Shown here piece after piece: positions 1 to 7,418 of a stretch of DNA of 12,833 nucleotides. Each line of letters starts with the position of its first letter. The stretch's first letter is position 1. Origin of the DNA: Candidatus Woesearchaeota archaeon (lineage in GTDB: Archaea; Nanobdellota; Nanobdellia; Woesearchaeales; ARS49). The notes under the pieces were generated by a model that made no database searches, was not told the DNA's origin, and was given only the letters and a program-made list of their open reading frames with translations. A program made the position numbers and the translations under genes. Where the stretch lies: assembly GCA_016203425.1 (NCBI GenBank), contig JACQMU010000075.1, positions 1 through 12,833 on the forward strand, given 5' to 3'.

Positions 1-2
1 GA

Positions 3-182
3 AGAGAAATATCTACTAAATTCATGAAAACAAATCACGTGCTTATTACTAAGACAACATGGAAAGAATCATTCTTGCTCACTGAAAAGGGCGCAAAAAG
101 AATTCCTCCTGATGTTGATTGGATTCCTAAATTCTTAGGGTGGGAAAAAGATGGCAGAACAAAACCCAGAAGAACCAAATAA
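3..182 (+). CDS. C-terminal fragment of an unidentified protein (5' end outside window)
   Basis: An open frame enters from the left edge and reads 59 codons to a TAA at 180-182. The visible C-terminus is basic and contains the stretch SFLLTEKGAKRIP, which resembles the 'LTEKG' strand seen in the wing of winged-helix proteins, followed by two Trp residues and a Lys/Arg-rich end. That resemblance is only a short-motif impression and does not establish a function. Its last 32 bases overlap the next gene in a different frame, so the two may form an operon. Reality of the frame is supported by the absence of stops and the protein-like composition; the family is unknown. Confidence 0.5.
   Translation, partial: REISTKFMKTNHVLITKTTWKESFLLTEKGAKRIPPDVDWIPKFLGWEKDGRTKPRRTK
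139..142 (+). promoter_or_regulatory. Shine-Dalgarno-like GGTG
   Basis: GGTG lies 8 bases before the ATG at 151 and matches the archaeal anti-SD core (CACC). It supports the start of the small gene, which begins inside the upstream coding frame and so cannot be leaderless. Confidence 0.4.
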
Positions 183-360
183 ACCAATAGCTGCATTTGC
201 TTTTGGTATAAAAACTTGGAAGAGTACTGATGCAACAAAAACAACCATTCATGCAGTAAACACAGGAATTCCCAACGGCGATGTACTCTTCATTTTAGAG
301 ACTTGGCTTGAAAAAACAAGAACTGAATACAAAAGTCGCATTAGTGAATTGTTTCAATAA
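151..360 (+). CDS. Small hypothetical protein, 69 aa
   Basis: A 69-residue protein with an acidic, Pro/Asn-rich start (MAEQNPEEPNKP) and a probable amphipathic C-terminal helix (roughly residues 46-69, with TWLEKTRTEYKSRI). There is no signal peptide, membrane segment, Cys pair or motif that I recognise. The ATG is preceded by GGTG with 8-base spacing. The gene overlaps the end of the preceding frame by 32 bases in another frame, which suggests translation from the same mRNA. It is convergent with the iron permease, 40 bp away. A long antisense frame also covers this area, but it lacks a comparable start signal. Function unknown. Confidence 0.55.
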   Translation: MAEQNPEEPNKPIAAFAFGIKTWKSTDATKTTIHAVNTGIPNGDVLFILETWLEKTRTEYKSRISELFQ

Positions 361-400
361 TCACGCCAACTTTACAACAATTCTTCTTTCCAATCATTTG

Positions 401-1231
401 CTACGCGCCATGCGAGCGCTCTATTTTTGCCCACAGCAAAATAATGATTGTCAAGTACGCAAAATAACTTATTGCTTCAATCAATGATGGATTTCCGTTG
501 TAGCCAAACAATTCTTTCAAAACGCTTCCAATGTGTCCTTTTTCGTGCAAGAGTGGATAACTTCCGTCATGATTTTGCGCAGGATTTGTGTTCCACACTT
601 CTTCTGTTATTGCTGGCAGTAATCCTGCTTCTTGCAATTCGTGCACTCCGTGGGCAGTAAGCCCCGCTGCAAATAATATTAACAGTATGCTTGTTATGTT
701 AAAGAATTTCCTGATGTTGATTTTTCTTGCGCTGACAAATATTGCGTATCCTAAAATTATTGCTCCAACAATTCCTGCAAGCGCGCCTATTATGTTATTT
801 TCTTGTGAAACAAAGCTTGCTGCGCTTAGAAAAATTACTGTTTCTATGCCTTCTCTTAGCACTGCAACAAAAACCAGTGAGAATAATCCGTACTTGCGGA
901 CTTCACTTATTTTTTCTGCAATTTTTTGTTCAAGATGTACTGCTACATGTCTTTGTTTCATCATCCAGAATATCATGGTTGTCAAAAGCAAAGCACCAGT
1001 AAGCATTGTTACGCCTTCAAAAATTTGTTCTGCTGTGCCTTCAAAGCCTTCTGATAAATTATTAAATAGTATAGCTCCAATGATGCTTGCCACAATTCCA
1101 GAAACAACACCTAAATAAACTACATTATTGTATTGGGTTTGTTTTGTTCTTGATAGATAACTGAGAATTATTCCGACAACTAATGCTACTTCAAGCATTT
1201 CTCTGAATGTTATTATAAAACTTGCAAGCAT
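401..1231 (-). CDS. FTR1/EfeU-family high-affinity iron permease
   Basis: A 276-residue polytopic membrane protein of the oxidase-dependent iron transporter family, which moves iron across the cytoplasmic membrane. The two family-defining R-E-x-x-E motifs are present: REMLE at residues 10-14 in the first membrane helix and REGIE at 126-130 in the fourth. An acidic EGFEG loop (61-65) and the conserved HGVHELQEAG (194-203) and LFGYNGNPSL (241-250) segments are also typical. About seven hydrophobic helices can be drawn, and the length is that of bacterial EfeU rather than the longer fungal Ftr1. The ATG at 1231 follows a TATA-like box centred about 27 bp upstream, implying a leaderless message. 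No multicopper oxidase, EfeO or EfeB partner is visible here, so the iron donor is unknown. Confidence 0.93.
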   Translation of the reverse strand: MLASFIITFREMLEVALVVGIILSYLSRTKQTQYNNVVYLGVVSGIVASIIGAILFNNLSEGFEGTAEQIFEGVTMLTGALLLTTMIFWMMKQRHVAVHLEQKIAEKISEVRKYGLFSLVFVAVLREGIETVIFLSAASFVSQENNIIGALAGIVGAIILGYAIFVSARKINIRKFFNITSILLILFAAGLTAHGVHELQEAGLLPAITEEVWNTNPAQNHDGSYPLLHEKGHIGSVLKELFGYNGNPSLIEAISYFAYLTIIILLWAKIERSHGA

Positions 1232-1254
1232 TTCTGCTGATGAATTCTATTAGA

Positions 1255-1262
1255 ATTAAAAA
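1255..1262 (-). promoter_or_regulatory. TATA-like box of the iron permease gene
   Basis: On the minus strand TTTTTAAT, preceded by an A/G-rich BRE-like AAAGG, is centred about 27 bp before the ATG at 1231. This is the same geometry as the stronger TATA boxes elsewhere in the window and predicts transcription starting at or very near the ATG. Confidence 0.5.
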
Positions 1263-1278
1263 CCTTTGTTTTCACTTG

Positions 1279-1354
1279 ACTTTTGCGTTTCATATTGAAA
1301 AAGGCAAGTTTCCTAAACTTATTGCCTCTATTAACTTACGTAAAACGCAAAAGT
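1279..1354. repeat. 12-bp perfect inverted repeat enclosing the terminator hairpin
   Basis: Bases 1279-1290 (ACTTTTGCGTTT) are the exact reverse complement of 1343-1354, with 52 bases between the arms. The terminator hairpin lies inside. A further 9-bp inverted pair, 1312-1320 against 1351-1359, shares bases with both, so the structures are mutually exclusive alternatives. The element fills most of the gap between the S-layer gene and the iron permease. Confidence 0.6.
1298..1327 (-). terminator. Hairpin plus T-run after the S-layer gene
   Basis: Read on the minus strand, an imperfect stem forms between 1327-1315 and 1311-1302 (10 pairs with a 3-base bulge and a 3-base loop) and is followed directly by five T residues (1302-1298). 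It lies 34 bases downstream of the S-layer stop codon and upstream of the permease promoter. Archaeal termination mainly needs the T-run, so the hairpin may also protect the 3' end of an abundant mRNA. Confidence 0.5.
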
Positions 1355-1360
1355 TTAGGT

Positions 1361-3838
1361 TCAAACAGCTACGATGTTTATTTTCCCAGTTCCTTGCGTT
1401 ACCCGCACAGTATCTGTCTTAACATTTTTCAGCATTCCGTTTGCCAGTGCTGTTGTTGCGCGCCGTGTATCTTGTGCGTTTCGCCCTGCAACAAGTATTG
1501 CAACATTTCCATTTGTGTGTTGGTGTGCTTTTACAATTGCAACTCCGTTGGCGATTGATTGCCAGCATGGTTGTGGGTTTCCTTGCAGTGTTGCTGCTAT
1601 TGGGTTTGCGCATGCTCCGCCTATTATGATTGAATTGTAGTTTTTTATGTCGTAAACTTGGCTTGATAATTTGACTGCATTTGCCATTGGTGTTCTTTTT
1701 GTTTTTTCTATTATCATGGTTGTTTGTTCTTCTGTTTTTTTCTGTTTGCCTATTGTTATGTCTGCTCCTCGTTGGCTTAGTGGGTAGTGTATTGTTATGG
1801 TTTCTGCTTTGTTGCCTGGATCATTGAACTCAAAGCGTGCTCCGTAGCCTGACAGTCCTTCGTATGTGCGTGATTGTTTTAATAACAGTCCTGAAAAATA
1901 ACCTGCTGTTGCTGTTATTGGTGTTGCAATGCCAATATTGTTGTCTGTGCGTGCTTGTATTGTGAACGGGATGTTTTCGTTTGTGCTTGCGGTGTCAAAT
2001 TCTTTTGATAGTGTTTGTAATGTGATTGATGGGTTTGTGCAAATGCGCGCGTCTCTGCCTTCTTGGTTGCTTTCGTTTGTGTTTGTGTTGCCTAAATCAA
2101 TTAATCCGTCTCCTTTGATTCCGATTACTGCTTCTCCGTTGTTGAATGCGCCGTCGCCATTTAGGTCTATTGATATGTTTGGCATGCCGTTTGGATTGTT
2201 GACATTGTCTGCTCTGGCTGCGAATTGTCCGTCTCCTGCTGAGATTGTTCCTTCGTATGTGTTGCCGTTTTGTGTGAGTGCTGTTTCGTATTCTCCTTTT
2301 CCTAAGTCAGTGAAGTATAGCCTTAATTGTCCTTGTGTTGCTCCGCTGGTGTCTGCTGCGCGGTATTTGAGAATGTGTGTTGCACAAGTATTGTCGCTTG
2401 AAGTGCACGTGCTCAGCACAAAGAAATCTCCTGATGTTCCGTAGTATGTTGTTGGTGAATTGCTTTCAATGTACCACAAATCATTGTCTTCATCTCCGTA
2501 TCTTAAACAGTCTTGTTGTGCAATTAATAATGGTGTTGAGTAACGTATTCCTTCTTGGTTTACGAAATCAAATACATATTTTGCTTGTCCTGCTGGTGTT
2601 AGCCTTGCTGTTGTTTCTCCTGTGTTGGCAAGGCCGTTGTAATAAATATCCCAGTCTGGCACTAATAGTGCTTCTGGATATTTTAAGTATTCTCTTAGCC
2701 TTTTTCCTTGTGGAATAAATAGTTCGCCGAATGCTGGTTCTGCAGTGAGAGTGTATCTTATTGAATCAATTGATAGTGTTGTGTTTGAAACAGGCACATT
2801 TCCGTCTATTCTGACAGTTGCTGTGGGTATGATTATGCCGTCAACTGATGCTCCGCCTATTGTGCCTGACGCATCTGTTATTTTTCTGTCTTCAAGCATT
2901 ATTGAGTATGCTCCGAGATAAAACTGTACAATGCTTTTTTGTATGTCTTTTGTGCTTGGGACAATGCTTTCAATGCCTATTCTTGTTCCGTCACGCAATA
3001 CTGCAATGCTGCCGTCGCGCAGTTCTTCTGTTATTTCTCCGTTGACTCGAAATTTGACACTTCCTTCTCCGTTGTTTGCTTGCGGTGAGAGTGCAATGAC
3101 TTCTATTGTGTATTTCTTGTCGTCAATCGTGTATGTTTGTTGTTCGTTTTCTCCGAGTATTGCGGACATTGCTCCGCCGAGAAGTTTTATGACAAGCCTG
3201 CCTGTTGATTCAGTGAAGTCTGTGTCTGCTATGACTAATGATTGTCCGAGAACATTTATTGTTTCATCTTCTAAATCTTCTAAATCTCCGTTTTTGATTG
3301 CTGATGTTAGTCCTTGGTCAAATTGTAATTGCCATTCAAATAATTGGTCGCTTGCGCCCCATGTCAAATAATCGCCTGGCACTCCTTGGCTGTTTTTGTC
3401 ATACGTGAGCAGTCCTGTGTTGTTTGCAAAGCGCAAATATTGTCTGTATCTTGTGGCTCGTTGTTGTGTTACAATTGTTCCGCCGCGCAACATATCTAAG
3501 TCTCTTTCTGTGAATGCTTCTCTTACATTGCCTAAATTCTTGTTGATTGCAAATAATTCTGACCTGCTGCCGACTGAAACAGTGTCTTGTTGCTGCTGAA
3601 TTATTGGTTCTTCTTCAGCAGGCTGTAAAGTGGCTGCTGCCTGGAGTGATAGCGCTACATCAATTGCGCCTAAAACATCAGAGCCTGCTGCATTGTCGCC
3701 GACAACGATTGCAAAGTTTGGTGCTGGAATGTTGTCGTGGACAAATGGTTCTGGGAATTGTGAGAGTGAGTATGCAAGAACAAGCGGACTTAAAAGTAAT
3801 GTAAATACTACTAAATAAATTAATTTTTTATTTTGCAT
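1361..3838 (-). CDS. S-layer protein (archaeal S-layer N/C-domain type)
   Basis: An 825-residue exported protein that should form or join the paracrystalline surface layer. A Sec signal peptide is clear (Lys at 4-5, hydrophobic core 6-21, probable cleavage after VLA at 20-22). The N-terminal signature FAIVVGDNAAGSDVLGAIDV (42-61) matches the start of Methanococcales/DPANN S-layer proteins. The C-terminal signature is NSIIIGGACANP (735-746), then C758, then AILVAGRNAQDTRRA (780-794), as in the S-layer C domain. Residues 558-569 (DLNGDGAFNNGE) form a calcium-binding EF-hand/dockerin-like loop with D, N, D, E at positions 1, 3, 5 and 12. Several N-x-S/T sequons suggest N-glycosylation. There is no C-terminal membrane anchor. 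The coding strand is rich in T-ending codons, which could reflect high expression. It has its own promoter, shared in a divergent region with the peptidase gene. Confidence 0.85.
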   Translation of the reverse strand: MQNKKLIYLVVFTLLLSPLVLAYSLSQFPEPFVHDNIPAPNFAIVVGDNAAGSDVLGAIDVALSLQAAATLQPAEEEPIIQQQQDTVSVGSRSELFAINKNLGNVREAFTERDLDMLRGGTIVTQQRATRYRQYLRFANNTGLLTYDKNSQGVPGDYLTWGASDQLFEWQLQFDQGLTSAIKNGDLEDLEDETINVLGQSLVIADTDFTESTGRLVIKLLGGAMSAILGENEQQTYTIDDKKYTIEVIALSPQANNGEGSVKFRVNGEITEELRDGSIAVLRDGTRIGIESIVPSTKDIQKSIVQFYLGAYSIMLEDRKITDASGTIGGASVDGIIIPTATVRIDGNVPVSNTTLSIDSIRYTLTAEPAFGELFIPQGKRLREYLKYPEALLVPDWDIYYNGLANTGETTARLTPAGQAKYVFDFVNQEGIRYSTPLLIAQQDCLRYGDEDNDLWYIESNSPTTYYGTSGDFFVLSTCTSSDNTCATHILKYRAADTSGATQGQLRLYFTDLGKGEYETALTQNGNTYEGTISAGDGQFAARADNVNNPNGMPNISIDLNGDGAFNNGEAVIGIKGDGLIDLGNTNTNESNQEGRDARICTNPSITLQTLSKEFDTASTNENIPFTIQARTDNNIGIATPITATAGYFSGLLLKQSRTYEGLSGYGARFEFNDPGNKAETITIHYPLSQRGADITIGKQKKTEEQTTMIIEKTKRTPMANAVKLSSQVYDIKNYNSIIIGGACANPIAATLQGNPQPCWQSIANGVAIVKAHQHTNGNVAILVAGRNAQDTRRATTALANGMLKNVKTDTVRVTQGTGKINIVAV

Positions 3839-3870
3839 CCTCTTTTTTATTGTATAGTATCGATTGTGTA

Positions 3871-3878
3871 TATATAAG
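3871..3878 (-). promoter_or_regulatory. TATA box of the S-layer gene
   Basis: CTTATATA on the minus strand, centred about 36 bp before the ATG at 3838. It predicts a short leader of around 10 bases that ends in GAGG directly before the start codon. It is one of two back-to-back TATA boxes in a 90-bp divergent gap. Confidence 0.6.
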
Positions 3879-3893
3879 ATTTGTGTCGCCAGA

Positions 3894-3901
3894 TTTATAA
3901 A
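3894..3901 (+). promoter_or_regulatory. TATA box of the peptidase operon
   Basis: A perfect TTTATAAA centred about 31 bp before the ATG at 3929. The earlier in-frame TTG (3881) lies upstream of this box and the ATG at 3908 lies only 6 bases after it, so both would fall outside the expected transcript. The box therefore decides the start of the downstream gene. Confidence 0.7.
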
Positions 3902-3928
3902 TCAAATATGAGATGCATCCTGAATAAA

Positions 3929-6900
3929 ATGGGCGACTCAACTGAAATTCCTGTGGGGCAAGAACCAAGTTTTGCAGATGAAGAAGCACAGCTTGAAGAA
4001 GAGCTAAGAAAACATTTAGAAGAGCAGACAAGAGATGAATTTAGCCATTTGGAAGTAAATTTACGCAATAACTCTACAAATAAAACTGGCATTAAAGGGC
4101 TCATAGAAGATATTAAAAACGACAAACTCATAAAATCAAAGCGAGATCCAACTTCAAATGAAATTGCAGATTTTATTGAGCAGGTTGCGCCGCTCGCAAC
4201 TGTTTATGATTATCCTTCTCCAAGTATCATTGTTGGGCTTGCAGAGGTTGTTTATGCAGTAAATTCTGCTTTTGGAAAACAGATTGAGCTTTCAGGATAT
4301 CATGATTTTAAAAATAATTTGGCAATTAAGCTGTCAAAGCAACATCCTGAAAAAACTGCTGGCGAGCTTGGCTTGATTGTTTCAAAAGAGCTTGAATGTC
4401 ATGATTTAAGAAGGTTTTACGAGCTTGATTTTGACAAAAATTTTAATCCTGATGCTTTTTTGAATGAAGCGATTGTGGCATTTAATCATGCTAAAGCTTC
4501 TCTTTATAGCTTATACGAAAGAAATGGTGTGTTTGCAACTTTCAGAACAGTTGCTGACTGGATTGCAAAATTTTCTTATGGCATTCGTGAAAGGCAAACA
4601 ATTAAGGAATTAGATGGGAAAGAAAGTACTGTTGGCCTTGTTAACCCGCATTCAGTGGAATATGCAAAGAAAAAAGTTCGTGACGGCGCAAGTTTCCTCA
4701 TAGAATCTGCGATTAATCAGCTTGCAAAATTTCCTAAAGCTTCTGCAAGAACGATTTTGGAATATAAACAGGTTGAAGGCGAAAAATTTTTTACTCAAAT
4801 GCCAGTATTAACGCAGGTTTATGACAAGACTGTTGAACAGCCAATGCTCGCAAAGGATTTTGATGTTTATGGTGTGCATTTGGGAATTATTGCAGATTTG
4901 CTTGACAAAACATCAAATGTGCTTGAGGATTTAAGCGAACATTCTGCTGGTGCAGTCCATAATTCTGTTAAAAAACTTGAAGAACTGGTTTTGTTTTCAG
5001 GTTCAAGGCTTCCAGACAAGACAGAAATTAATGACGTGATTACTGGGTTGTATGAAACACTGGCAAATATTGCTGGAATTCCTTTTGATAATGCCAAAGC
5101 TTATAGTCTTGGAGAATTAGAGGATGAAAGCATTGCGCTTGTGCTTCGCGCATCTGAATTATATCATCAGAAATTAAGCGAGGCTTTTGCAGTTGAGCCT
5201 GTGCCAGTGGGCCAGCCGTATTTTGTTGAGGTTGCAGATGAGCACAGAAAGCTTCTCGGCACAGGGCTCAAGAAAGAAAATAAAGAATCATTTTCGCGAA
5301 GTGTTGTCAAGGAATGGATTTCTTCCTGTCTGAGTGACAAGCAATTTATGCTGTCTGCGTATTACGCAGAGCATCCTTGGTCTTATGTTGCGCAAAAGCT
5401 TGAATCTTTTGGAATTCCTGAGTTTTCTGCACGAGAATTTGAAAATCTGATGAATGAACATTTTTTTAGGGGCAGAAATATTGATGAGCTTCAGGCATGG
5501 TCTCTTGAAAAAAGAGTGCCAAAAAATATTTCGATCAGGTGTTTTGATGATTCAAACAGAGTTTTTGATGCAGAAGTTTACTCAAAAGTTTTATCCCCTA
5601 AAAACAATATTGAGTTTTCGCAGGGCTTGAAGTTTGTGATGGAACAATTGTCTGGGAAATCATTGCCTGCATTTTATGCATGTGGATTTGTAAAAAATGA
5701 TGAGAATTTAAGCAAGTCTTTTGCAGAAAGATGGCATCCCCGGCACTCAAATGGAATTTGGACAGAAGCGCTTGTTTATGGCCATGACAAAGCAGGCAAT
5801 CTTTTGGAAGTTGACAGACGAACTTTTCATGAAGGCGACACTGCAGAGTTAAAAAGATGTGTTTTAGCTTATCCTGAGCATGAATTGTATGTTGGCGGAA
5901 ATATGGGTGTTGCGTGGATTCTTGATATTGACATGGGTTGGCCTAAAAATCCTACAGTGTCAAAGATTGAATTGCTTGATGACAAATGGGATGATAAAGA
6001 ATCAGCTATTGACAATCTTGTCAAAGTTTTGCAAGTTTCTTTCCATGAGACAAGGCATATTGGCCAGATTGGCTCAAGGCTTAAATGGAGGTATGTTGGG
6101 GCTGCTGTTGCAGAATTTTTTGCGCAATATGTGCTTGAGAAATATGATGCTGGCGCTTTGGACAAAGAAGGCTCTTTCACAGATTTTAGTGTGAGTGAAA
6201 TGGATCGGCAGGGGGATTTGTTAAGCTCAAAATTAGCTCACCCAGTAACTTACAGAGAGCATGTGTTGAAATGGTTTAATGTTTTTAATGCCCAAGCTTT
6301 TGGAGTTGGAAAGCGTGCAGAATTATTGAGAAAATACGGTCCTCATAAAGGCGCATTATTTTATGATGAAAATGGGAATGTACAAAATCCTGAAAAGTTT
6401 GCTGTTGATTCAAAAATAAAAGGTGCAAGCGTAATTGCAGAAAACGCTCTTAACGATGTGATTGATACAGTGCCTTGGGAATGCTCTAAAACTGCAAGGC
6501 TCATAGGCAGAACTTTTAATGCAATTGCAAATCTTGAAACAGACTACACTATTAATCCAGAATCAAGAAAAACACTTGAGAATTTGATGTATGAGTGCCG
6601 AAAAGCAAGGCAAGAATTTTCCACAATAATAGAGACTGATGCAGAAGTTTCTGGCTTGTATTGCACAAAAGAAGTCCTGTCAAAGGCGTATCAAGACGAC
6701 AGCGCAAAAGTTGTTGAAGCTGAAACTGCATGGAATAAAAAATATAACGCATTGATAAAAGCCGGTGAGGCTGGCAGGAAAGCATTTGAAATAATCAGCA
6801 AACCAATTGCTCTTGAAGAAAAGCAAGCTGAACTAAAGCCATTGGGGGTGAGGTATGATAAAATTTATGACGGTAAATTTGCATCGCAAACAGTAATTAA

Positions 6901-7159
6901 AAATTTAAGAAAGCTCGGGTTTGAAGAAACAAATAATGCATATGATTGTGCTCAATTGCTTGAAGAAAGACTTAACAAAGTAAATATGTCATGGAACGAT
7001 GTTCTTGCACCAACAAACTTCGCAAGAATTGATGTTCAAAGAAGATACAGGCAGCACATTCCTGATTTCATGTCAGTTGTCGAAACGCACGGTTATGCTC
7101 ATGCTGTTCAGATCTTTGAAAATGCTGAATGTGTTGATGATGTGGTGAAATGTAAATGA
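3929..7159 (+). CDS. Large putative gluzincin-type zinc metallopeptidase, cytosolic
   Basis: A 1076-residue protein that I cannot assign to a named family. Its one clear motif is HETRH (706-710), an HExxH zinc-binding site, followed after exactly 18 residues by E729 in AEFFAQY. This H-E-x-x-H-x18-E spacing is that of gluzincin peptidases such as family M1, where the Glu sits in a similar E-x-x-A setting and is the third zinc ligand. The rest is acidic and helix-rich, beginning with a highly charged probable coiled coil (about 14-45). No signal peptide or membrane segment is visible, so a cytoplasmic role is inferred. The start at 3929 is chosen because a perfect TATA box lies 31 bp before it. 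The stop overlaps the next gene by ATGA, indicating translational coupling. Peptidase activity is predicted from the motif alone. Confidence 0.65.
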   Translation: MGDSTEIPVGQEPSFADEEAQLEEELRKHLEEQTRDEFSHLEVNLRNNSTNKTGIKGLIEDIKNDKLIKSKRDPTSNEIADFIEQVAPLATVYDYPSPSIIVGLAEVVYAVNSAFGKQIELSGYHDFKNNLAIKLSKQHPEKTAGELGLIVSKELECHDLRRFYELDFDKNFNPDAFLNEAIVAFNHAKASLYSLYERNGVFATFRTVADWIAKFSYGIRERQTIKELDGKESTVGLVNPHSVEYAKKKVRDGASFLIESAINQLAKFPKASARTILEYKQVEGEKFFTQMPVLTQVYDKTVEQPMLAKDFDVYGVHLGIIADLLDKTSNVLEDLSEHSAGAVHNSVKKLEELVLFSGSRLPDKTEINDVITGLYETLANIAGIPFDNAKAYSLGELEDESIALVLRASELYHQKLSEAFAVEPVPVGQPYFVEVADEHRKLLGTGLKKENKESFSRSVVKEWISSCLSDKQFMLSAYYAEHPWSYVAQKLESFGIPEFSAREFENLMNEHFFRGRNIDELQAWSLEKRVPKNISIRCFDDSNRVFDAEVYSKVLSPKNNIEFSQGLKFVMEQLSGKSLPAFYACGFVKNDENLSKSFAERWHPRHSNGIWTEALVYGHDKAGNLLEVDRRTFHEGDTAELKRCVLAYPEHELYVGGNMGVAWILDIDMGWPKNPTVSKIELLDDKWDDKESAIDNLVKVLQVSFHETRHIGQIGSRLKWRYVGAAVAEFFAQYVLEKYDAGALDKEGSFTDFSVSEMDRQGDLLSSKLAHPVTYREHVLKWFNVFNAQAFGVGKRAELLRKYGPHKGALFYDENGNVQNPEKFAVDSKIKGASVIAENALNDVIDTVPWECSKTARLIGRTFNAIANLETDYTINPESRKTLENLMYECRKARQEFSTIIETDAEVSGLYCTKEVLSKAYQDDSAKVVEAETAWNKKYNALIKAGEAGRKAFEIISKPIALEEKQAELKPLGVRYDKIYDGKFASQTVIKNLRKLGFEETNNAYDCAQLLEERLNKVNMSWNDVLAPTNFARIDVQRRYRQHIPDFMSVVETHGYAHAVQIFENAECVDDVVKCK
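7144..7148 (+). promoter_or_regulatory. Shine-Dalgarno GGTGA
   Basis: GGTGA, complementary to the archaeal 16S 3' end, lies 7 bases before the ATG at 7156. It sits inside the end of the peptidase gene and supports re-initiation at the ATGA overlap. Confidence 0.55.
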
Positions 7160-7386
7160 TGAACGTGCCAAACGAAAATATTCAAGATCTGGTGAGAAAA
7201 TATTTCAAAATAAATATTGTATGGTCACATACAAACAACCCTGAGTTACAATACCAAGCCAATGTAGATAAAGACAAATTAGTTTTGCGAATAAATGATT
7301 TTCCAGATGAACCATTGTACACACTAGTAGTTAATGACCTGCCTTTAACAAGTTTTAGTGATTGGCCAGAAAATTGGAAACGTTAA
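7156..7386 (+). CDS. Small protein coupled to the putative metallopeptidase, 76 aa
   Basis: A 76-residue soluble protein that I do not recognise with certainty. Its start overlaps the peptidase stop by ATGA, with GGTGA seven bases upstream; a second ATG at 7159 is an alternative start one codon later. The N-terminal third looks helical (NENIQDLVRKYFKI), and the rest alternates like a small beta sheet. It ends with the striking segment LRINDFPDEPLYTLVV (48-63) and then a Trp-rich end (SDWPENWKR). That pattern reminds me of small bacterial proteins of unknown or immunity-like role, but only as an impression. Tight coupling suggests a function tied to the peptidase, such as partner, inhibitor or adaptor. 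Confidence 0.75.
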   Translation: MMNVPNENIQDLVRKYFKINIVWSHTNNPELQYQANVDKDKLVLRINDFPDEPLYTLVVNDLPLTSFSDWPENWKR

Positions 7387-7387
7387 T

Positions 7388-7395
7388 TTTATAAA
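7388..7395 (+). promoter_or_regulatory. TATA box of apt
   Basis: TTTATAAA, two bases after the stop of the preceding gene and centred about 27 bp before the apt ATG at 7419. The placement predicts a leaderless apt mRNA separate from the peptidase operon despite the 32-bp gap. Confidence 0.7.
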
Positions 7396-7418
7396 ATCCT
7401 CCCTGTCTACAAAAAGTT

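Noticed and set aside
588..1118. A 176-codon open frame on the + strand opposite the iron permease
   Set aside because: It is entirely antisense to a gene with unmistakable FTR1 motifs, has no promoter or SD motif, and its product looks like reverse-frame composition (Ser/Pro/Ile-rich without motifs).
1929..2444. A 171-codon open frame on the + strand opposite the S-layer gene
   Set aside because: It is antisense to a well-supported S-layer gene, lacks start signals, and arises from the strong third-position bias of that gene.
3881..3928. N-terminal extension of the peptidase from a TTG
   Set aside because: The TTG lies upstream of a perfect TATA box, and the transcript predicted from that box starts close to the ATG at 3929; the extra residues (Cys/Arg-rich) look non-coding.
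7156..7386. Naming the 76-residue partner as an immunity protein of a toxin system
   Set aside because: Only a short remembered pattern (DFPDEPLYTL, WP..W) supports it, and there is no secreted toxin nearby; kept as an unnamed coupled protein.
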